A DNA stretch of 60,293 bases from an uncultured Rhodospirillales bacterium (lineage in GTDB: Bacteria; Pseudomonadota; Alphaproteobacteria; Acetobacterales; Acetobacteraceae): the NCBI GenBank assembly GCA_903893975.1, contig CAITOL010000199.1, positions 1 to 60,293 of the forward strand, given 5' to 3'. The position numbers were made by a program, and so were the translations under genes. This document shows positions 54,689-60,293 of this stretch, one piece after another (within the stretch, counting starts at the first letter, position 1; every line of letters starts with the position of its first letter). Below the pieces are notes generated by a model that ran no database searches, was not told the DNA's origin, and saw only the letters and a list, made by a program, of their open reading frames with translations.

Positions 54689-55645
54689 ATGCGCATTTTT
54701 CTCGAATTCGAAAAGCCGGTCGCGGAACTTGAAGCCAAGATCGAAGAGCTCCGCCGCATGGTGGGTGACGACAGCATCAGCGTGGCCGATGAGGTCGCCA
54801 AGCTGTCGGAAAAGGCCGACCGCCAGCTCCGAACGATCTATGGCAAGCTGACCGCCTGGCAGAAGACCCAGGTCGCCCGCCACCCGGATCGCCCGAAGGC
54901 GAGCGACTATATCAGCGCCCTGATCACCGACTTCACCCCGCTGGCTGGCGACCGCGCCTTTGCCGACGATGCCGCCGTGCTCGGCGGGCTCGGCCGCTTC
55001 CGCGGCCGGTCGGTGATGGTGCTGGGCACGGAAAAGGGCTCGGACACCGAAAGCCGGGTCAAACACAATTTCGGCATGGCCAAGCCGGAAGGCTACCGCA
55101 AGGCACGCCGGTTGATCGAACTGGCCGGCCGCTTCGGCATTCCCGTGCTGTGCTTTGTCGATACCTCCGGCGCCTATCCCGGCATTGATGCCGAAGCCCG
55201 CGGCCAGGCGGAAGCGATTGCCCGCTCGATCGAAGCCTGCCTCGGCGCCCCGGTGCCGGTGGTGGCGGCGGTGATCGGGGAAGGCGGCTCCGGCGGTGCC
55301 GTGGCGCTGGCCAGCGGGGACGCCGTGCTGATGCTGGAACACGCGGTCTACTCGGTGATCTCCCCCGAAGGCTGCGCGGCAATCCTGTGGAAGGATTCCG
55401 CCCAGGCCCCGGCGGCGGCCGAAGCGATGCGCATTACCGCCGAGGATCTGAAGCGGCTGAAATTGATCGACGGCATTATCCCTGAGCCCGTGGGCGGCGC
55501 GCATCGTGACCCGCAGGCCGCCATTGCCGCCATCGCTGCGGCGATCGATGCCGCGTTGCAGCCGCTGCTGAAGCTGGACGGGGCCACCCTGATCAGCCGC
55601 CGCCGCGCCAAATTCCTGGAGATGGGCCGGGAAGCCTTGGCCTGA
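54689..55645 (+). CDS. accA: Acetyl-CoA carboxylase carboxyltransferase subunit alpha
   Basis: A 318-residue subunit that, with AccD, carries carboxyl groups to acetyl-CoA in fatty acid synthesis. RFRGRSVMVLGTEKG near 108 and GEGGSGGAVALA near 197 are signatures. Its stop overlaps the next start (TGATG). Confidence 0.95.
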   Translation: MRIFLEFEKPVAELEAKIEELRRMVGDDSISVADEVAKLSEKADRQLRTIYGKLTAWQKTQVARHPDRPKASDYISALITDFTPLAGDRAFADDAAVLGGLGRFRGRSVMVLGTEKGSDTESRVKHNFGMAKPEGYRKARRLIELAGRFGIPVLCFVDTSGAYPGIDAEARGQAEAIARSIEACLGAPVPVVAAVIGEGGSGGAVALASGDAVLMLEHAVYSVISPEGCAAILWKDSAQAPAAAEAMRITAEDLKRLKLIDGIIPEPVGGAHRDPQAAIAAIAAAIDAALQPLLKLDGATLISRRRAKFLEMGREALA

Positions 55646-57150
55646 TGGCACTCAAGGCCGGAATCGTCGATCCGGCCGAGGCGGCAGCGGCCCCTTTCAC
55701 CACCCGCATGTTCTTCGCGCTGTTTCCCTCGATCATGCTGCCGATGTTCCTGGCGGCGATTGAGGGCAGCATCGTCTCAACCGCGCTGCCTGCAATGGCC
55801 GGCGCCTTGGGCGATGTGGAGCGCGTGCCCTGGGTCGTGGTCGCCTATCTGCTGGCCGCCACCATCGCCGCGCCAATTTACGGCCGCCTGGCCGATGTGC
55901 TCGGCCGCCGCCGCATGTTGCTGGTCTGCCTGGGGATCAATCTGCTCACCTCCATGCTCTGCGGCCTGGCGTGGAGCCTGCCGGTGCTGATCATCGCCCG
56001 CCTGATGCAAGGCTTCGGCGCCGGCGGGCTGATGACCCTGTCGCAGGCCCTGATCGGCGAAACCGTGCCGGTTCGCCAGCGTGGCAAGTTCCAGGGCTAT
56101 AACTCCTCGATCTTCGTCTTCTCCTCGCTGATCGGCCCGGTGGCCGGCGGCTGGCTGACGCAGCATTGGGGCTGGCCGGCGGTCTTTTGGGTGAACGTGC
56201 CGATTTCCGTGCTGGCGATCGTGCTGGCGTTCCGGTTGAAATCCACCTCCTCCCCAGCCGGGCGGTTGCATTTCGACTTTGTCGGCACGGTATTTTTCGC
56301 GCTGTTCATCGGCCCGGCACTGCTGGCGCTGGAACAGGCGCGCACGCTGTCGCTGGCCTCGCTCGCCTGGGGCGTCGGCTTCGCGGCCGTGGCCGGCATC
56401 TCGCTGGTGCTGCTGCTGCGCCAGGAACGGCGGGCCGCGTTTCCGTTGCTGCCGATTGCCTTTCTGCGCCAAAGCGCGGTCTGGCGCACCGATGCCCTGG
56501 CCGCTACCAGCGGGGCGACGTTCGTCTCGCTGATCAGCTTCGTGCCGATTTACCTCAGCGTCGCGCGCGGTGCCTCACCGGGTCAGGTTGGCCTGTTGAT
56601 GCTGCCGCTGACCGCGCTCGGCGCCGTCGGCTCGCTCCTGACCGGGCGGACCATCAGCCGCACCGGGCGCACAGCCATTTTTCCTTCCATTGCGATGCCG
56701 GTGGTCGCGGTGATGCTCGCCTTCATCGCCTTCGCCGGTCCGTCTCTCAGCCTGTCCTACCTGCCGCTGGCGTTCGGCGTGGTCGCGTTGTGCAACGGCA
56801 CCGCGATGACGGTGGTGCAGATTACCGTGCAGGTGCTGGCCGGCCCGAGCCAATTGGGCGTTGCCGCCGCATCGGTCCAGTTCTCCCGCTCCATCGGCGC
56901 TGCCGCCGGCACGGCTATGGTGGGTGCGGTGCTGTTCGGCACCCTCGCGGTGATGGACCCGGACAGCGCCGCCCTGTTCAACCAGATTGTCCAGCGTGGA
57001 CTCGGGGCGTTGAGCGATATCCCGCCCGCCAGGCTCGCGGCGGCGCGGGCGGAAATTGATCTCGCCTTCCGCGCCGCATTTCTGACCATTGCCGGCTTCG
57101 CCACGCTTTCGGCCGCCCTGGCCTGGTCGCTGCCAATCCGTAAGATTTGA
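55645..57150 (+). CDS. MFS transporter, DHA2 (14-segment) family
   Basis: A 501-residue drug/proton antiporter-type protein with about 14 membrane segments and the motif-A region GRLADVLGRRRM near 75. Such exporters remove toxic compounds. It is coupled to accA by a start/stop overlap, a common but not functional link. Confidence 0.87.
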   Translation: MALKAGIVDPAEAAAAPFTTRMFFALFPSIMLPMFLAAIEGSIVSTALPAMAGALGDVERVPWVVVAYLLAATIAAPIYGRLADVLGRRRMLLVCLGINLLTSMLCGLAWSLPVLIIARLMQGFGAGGLMTLSQALIGETVPVRQRGKFQGYNSSIFVFSSLIGPVAGGWLTQHWGWPAVFWVNVPISVLAIVLAFRLKSTSSPAGRLHFDFVGTVFFALFIGPALLALEQARTLSLASLAWGVGFAAVAGISLVLLLRQERRAAFPLLPIAFLRQSAVWRTDALAATSGATFVSLISFVPIYLSVARGASPGQVGLLMLPLTALGAVGSLLTGRTISRTGRTAIFPSIAMPVVAVMLAFIAFAGPSLSLSYLPLAFGVVALCNGTAMTVVQITVQVLAGPSQLGVAAASVQFSRSIGAAAGTAMVGAVLFGTLAVMDPDSAALFNQIVQRGLGALSDIPPARLAAARAEIDLAFRAAFLTIAGFATLSAALAWSLPIRKI

Positions 57151-57220
57151 CGGGCGCGGTTGCATAGGCTTTCATCTTTTTACGAAAGGCATAACTGTCT
57201 GATATTCGTAAGGATTTGTA

Positions 57221-59575
57221 ATGTCGATCACGCCAGGCACCGGACTGATTATCAACGTTAGCTACGACAGCAGCGTTGCCTCCGCGCCGAGCAGTTTTAC
57301 CAGTGCCGTCGCTGCTGCGGTGACATATCTGGAAAGCACCTTCACCAATCCGGTCACCCTCAACATTGCTGTCGGGTATAATGAGGTCGATGGCCAGACC
57401 ATTGGCAGCGCCGCGTTGGGCGAAAGTATCAACAACAGCGTTTACGTCAGCTACGCGCAATTGCTGGCCGCACTGCCGAATGCTGGCCTGCCTGCCACCA
57501 ATCCGACCGGGAATGGCGTCTTTGAGGTCTCGGATGGAGAGGCGAAGGCGCTGGGCCTGACCGGAGATGGCTCCAGCGTCGATGGCTGGATCGGCCTGAG
57601 CAGCGCCTATTCGTTCGACTTCGACCCCAATAACCGGGCAGTCTCCGGCGAGTACGACGCCGTCGCCACCATCGAGCATGAAATGACCGAAGTCATGGGC
57701 CGGGTCGCCGGGCTCGGCCAGACGTTTGACCGGCGAGCCCCGGTCTACAGCCCGCTCGATCTGTACCGCTATTCGTCCGTCGGCGTGCGGGCCATGACCG
57801 CCTCTACCGCCTATTTCTCCACCAACGGCACCACGCTGCAATTGCCGTTCAACGATCCGCGCAATGGCGGCGACGGGGGAGACTGGGCCAGCTCGATTAC
57901 CGGTGATGCGTTTGGCGATGGCAGCCAAGGTGTCGCCGGGCAAATCAGTGCCACGGATTTGGCGGAAATGCAGGCGCTTGGCTACACCCTTGCCGCAGCG
58001 ACCGTGCCGGCCTCAACCGTGCCTGCTGCCACCGGTCCAGTGGCGACAGTCACCGGGGTAAACGGGGCGGTTGTCAGCATCGCCTTCGGCACGGCCAGCC
58101 TGGCCGCGATTGCGCAGACCCTGCTATCGCCGTTCAGCAGCGCCGAAGCGGCGGGCGGGATCATGCCGGCCATCGCCGGGGCCGCGCCCTCGGTTCCCGC
58201 CGGACAATACGGCCTGCTGCAAGTCACCGCGGGCGGCCAATACGCCATCGGCATCGGGTATGAAGCCCTGGTGGACAACGCCACCGCCCCGGCCACCGTG
58301 TTCGGCGGCAGCATGGCCGGCCAGGTGGTTGTGGCCGGCACCGCGGGCCTTGCCTTCAACGCCGGCACAGGCAGCGGCACAATTATCATCGGCGGCGGCA
58401 ATAATCTGGTGAGCGTGCTGCAAGGCGCCGGAGCGCAGAACATCATGACCGGAGCAGGGGCCGATACGATCTCCGCGCTCACCGGCGCCAACACAATCGC
58501 CGCTGGGTCGGGTACCAACGTTATCCTGGCGCAAGGCGGCAACAACCTCATCACCTCCACCGGAACCGATCTGATCAATCTGCCCACCGGCAACGCCACC
58601 GTGAACGCCGGCACGAATAGCCCAACCGTGTTTCTGGGCAGCGGTGCATCCCAATTCAATGGCGGAAATGGGCAGGCCACTGTGGTTGTCGGCGGCGCGG
58701 CGGCGACCCTTACCTCGGCCGGGCGCGATCAACTCTGGATGCAAGCGGGCGGCGGGGTCGTGAATAGCAGCCTTGCCGATACGGTGATCGGTGGTAGCGG
58801 CGCGGCGACCGTCAATGCTGGCGCCGGTAATGATTTCGCCTTTGCCGGCAGCGGGCCGCTGTCCTTTATTGGCGGCAGCGGTGCCTCGACCGTTTTGGGC
58901 GCCAGTGCCGGCACCGCGAGCATCATCGGCGGTGCCGGTTCGGTGATCGCCATCGCCTATGGCGCGACTCGCTTCGTGGGCGGCAGCGGCGCGGCGACCG
59001 TCGCCGCGTTCGGCGGCAGTGCCACCATCACCGGCGGTAGCGGCAGCGGCGTCTATCAAGGCGGCCCTGGCGGCCTGAACCGCATTACCGCCGGGCTTGG
59101 CGGCCATGCCACTATGATCGGCGGCGGTGCCGGCGATGTCCTGACCGGCAATGCCCGCGGCGGCGACGTGTTCCAGGCCGGCAGCGGTGCGGAGACGATG
59201 TCCGGCGCCGGCGCGACCGGTGCCAACAAATTCTATGGCGGGTCCGGGGCCGAGATGCTGCTGCTCGGCAATGGCGGCGACCAGGTGCTGGTTGGCACCG
59301 GCAGCGAAACCCTGGTCGGCGGCACCGGCGCGGATTTATATGCCTTCACCAGCGGCAATCGGGCGACGGTAACCATCCAGAATTTCGCCGCCACCGCATC
59401 GTCCGGCCAAGGGTTGCGGGACTATGTGTCCTTCGTCGGCTTCGCGACGGGCGAGGCGACGCGCGCTTTGGCGGCGGCGACCACCGTTGCCGGATCTGAG
59501 CAGCTGACGCTGGCCGACGGGACCAAAATTCTGTTCCAAGGCGTCACCGGGCTGGGGAGTAGTAGCTTCCTGTAA
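57221..59575 (+). CDS. Leaderless metalloprotease with degenerate RTX-like repeats
   Basis: A 784-residue protein with an AAGGA site and no signal peptide. The N-terminal part (1-260) is a metalloprotease of the NF038122 type, with EHEMTEVMGR at 152-161 as the zinc motif. Residues ~320-730 form a Gly/Asn/Ala-rich array of short GGSGAATV-like and GAGNDFAF-like repeats, a weakened RTX beta-roll without strict GGxGxDxUx spacing. Such proteins are usually exported by type I systems through a C-terminal signal (the end reads GVTGLGSSSFL). No exporter gene is adjacent; the one at 1-8875 is far away. Confidence 0.78.
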   Translation: MSITPGTGLIINVSYDSSVASAPSSFTSAVAAAVTYLESTFTNPVTLNIAVGYNEVDGQTIGSAALGESINNSVYVSYAQLLAALPNAGLPATNPTGNGVFEVSDGEAKALGLTGDGSSVDGWIGLSSAYSFDFDPNNRAVSGEYDAVATIEHEMTEVMGRVAGLGQTFDRRAPVYSPLDLYRYSSVGVRAMTASTAYFSTNGTTLQLPFNDPRNGGDGGDWASSITGDAFGDGSQGVAGQISATDLAEMQALGYTLAAATVPASTVPAATGPVATVTGVNGAVVSIAFGTASLAAIAQTLLSPFSSAEAAGGIMPAIAGAAPSVPAGQYGLLQVTAGGQYAIGIGYEALVDNATAPATVFGGSMAGQVVVAGTAGLAFNAGTGSGTIIIGGGNNLVSVLQGAGAQNIMTGAGADTISALTGANTIAAGSGTNVILAQGGNNLITSTGTDLINLPTGNATVNAGTNSPTVFLGSGASQFNGGNGQATVVVGGAAATLTSAGRDQLWMQAGGGVVNSSLADTVIGGSGAATVNAGAGNDFAFAGSGPLSFIGGSGASTVLGASAGTASIIGGAGSVIAIAYGATRFVGGSGAATVAAFGGSATITGGSGSGVYQGGPGGLNRITAGLGGHATMIGGGAGDVLTGNARGGDVFQAGSGAETMSGAGATGANKFYGGSGAEMLLLGNGGDQVLVGTGSETLVGGTGADLYAFTSGNRATVTIQNFAATASSGQGLRDYVSFVGFATGEATRALAAATTVAGSEQLTLADGTKILFQGVTGLGSSSFL

Positions 59576-59988
59576 CAGCCCGTGTCGAAACGATGCACGA
59601 GCGCGCATCTACAATCACATCATCAGCAATTTTCTGTTGCCTGCCGCTTCGGCCGTAGCAACCAAGTGTCATTGTGTCGGGAATGCGCGACGTTAACGAT
59701 TTGCTTGCTGCCGTCGCAGCGCTGTGGAATGGATAACCTCAACAAAATGTCCGGCGCGCGAATTTGGCGGATTTGTGCCATTTTCTAGTCATTGGTGTCG
59801 ATATTTTTACATCGCCTGTGCCGATATCCTGACCTTTTTTGAATCTCTTGCGTCAAAACGGCGTTTCAGCATCGTTTTAACGTCGTCTTCACGTCGTTAA
59901 CACGCAGCCCTGCAATCGATGATGTGAAGATCTGTTCATCAACAACGGATCGCACCAGGCGATACCGATCACATCGAGGGCAAGCACC
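59576..59988. other. Gene-free AT-richer region upstream of repeat gene
   Basis: 413 bases without a supported gene. It holds a CGTTAACG palindrome near 59690, ACGTCGT direct repeats near 59880 and several T-runs. It probably carries the promoter of the repeat gene, but I find no convincing -35/-10 pair and no clear terminator. Confidence 0.5.
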
Positions 59989-60293
59989 ATGACCAACATT
60001 TTCGCCACCACCACCAGCCCTGTGACCGTTCGCCTCGGCGCGATGAGCCCGGTGCTGGCCACCGCTGACGCCTCCAAGGTTCGCCTCGGCGCCATGAGCC
60101 CGGCGCTCGCCACCACCGATACCTCCAAGGTCCGCCTCGGCGCGATGAGCCCGGCACTGGCCACCGCCGACACCTCCAAGGTCCGCCTCGGCGCGATGAG
60201 CCCGGCCCTGGCCACCGCCGACACCTCCAAGGTTCGCCTCGGTGCGATGAGCCCGGCCCTGGCCACCGCCGACACCTCCAAGGTTCGCCTCGG
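59989..60293 (+). CDS. 17-residue tandem-repeat protein (partial)
   Basis: Starts with ATG at 59989 after a GAGGG site and runs off the window. A 14-residue lead (MTNIFATTTSPVTV) is followed by five full copies of RLGAMSPALATADTSKV and part of a sixth. Changes are mostly silent or conservative, so the peptide is under selection or recently expanded. No signal peptide or membrane segment is seen. I recognise no family; the longest opposite frame is only its shadow. Confidence 0.7.
   Translation, partial: MTNIFATTTSPVTVRLGAMSPVLATADASKVRLGAMSPALATTDTSKVRLGAMSPALATADTSKVRLGAMSPALATADTSKVRLGAMSPALATADTSKVRL
60031..60293 (+). repeat. 51-base in-frame tandem repeat
   Basis: Copies start at 60031, 60082, 60133, 60184 and 60235, with a partial copy at 60286. 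There are no spacers, and the units are coding in one frame. Confidence 0.93.

Noticed and set aside
60031-60293. Possible CRISPR array
   Set aside because: The 51-base units have no spacers and code for the same peptide in one frame. The same holds for 11322-11606.

Overview
The window is GC-rich Gram-negative DNA (lpxB, TolC-type outer membrane protein, HlyD-type adaptors). Gene content and order suggest an alphaproteobacterium close to Acetobacteraceae/Rhodospirillales: fused aroK-aroB, then xerD and accA; an NDUFS4-like complex I subunit; many family-5 substrate-binding proteins with no permease beside them; and a leaderless metalloprotease with RTX-like repeats. The lineage is inferred, not proven. 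Most of the window is tightly packed operons with 4-base stop/start overlaps. No insertion sequence, prophage or CRISPR array was seen.

Layout. 1-8875: one operon with the 3' end of a large repetitive exported protein (exact 879-base repeats), a TolC-like lipoprotein, a periplasmic HlyD-like adaptor, a GAF-like/HlyD membrane adaptor, and a membrane protein joining a PqqD-like N-terminus, an M50 (site-2 protease) core and a HlyD-like C-terminus. It resembles a type I exporter in which no ABC ATPase is visible. 8872-9294: two small membrane proteins read leftwards, with a perfect FNR/Anr-type box upstream. 9475-11609: a solute-binding protein, then a small exported protein of four 24-residue repeats. 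11771-15863: two tRNAs, an NDUFS4-like subunit, lpxB, a nitrilase-like hydrolase, a GNAT and a methyltransferase. 15878-17731: COG0523 GTPase and hisI, divergent from zur (zinc homeostasis). 17738-21707: sulfur and amino-acid genes (metC, cupin, TauE/SafE, sseA, AlaX). 21781-30403: XRE regulator, garR-like and hyi genes, AI-2E transporter, a solute-binding protein, a ClC channel and a denD-like dehydrogenase; the sugar-acid genes suggest C3/C4 acid catabolism.

30502-36559: six overlapping genes from a diaminopropionate ammonia-lyase-like enzyme to an alpha/beta hydrolase. 36556-42235: a DNA glycosylase and lactate-permease-like gene read leftwards, then a small membrane protein, a creatininase/ketopantoate reductase-like/SDR operon and vapBC. 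42246-48650: a leftward operon of two solute-binding proteins, an M20 amidohydrolase, two tandem Lin0512 proteins and a cytochrome P450. 48695-57150: mostly housekeeping genes (yedK, gluQRS, deoxyribosyltransferase, aroKB, a small membrane protein, a YeiH exporter, xerD, accA, MFS exporter). 57221-60293: the leaderless metalloprotease, a 413-base gene-free stretch, and the start of a gene of 17-residue tandem repeats that runs off the window.

The most unusual material is the ABC-less secretion-like operon with its PqqD-like/M50/HlyD fusion, and the two short tandem-repeat proteins, for which I recognise no family.
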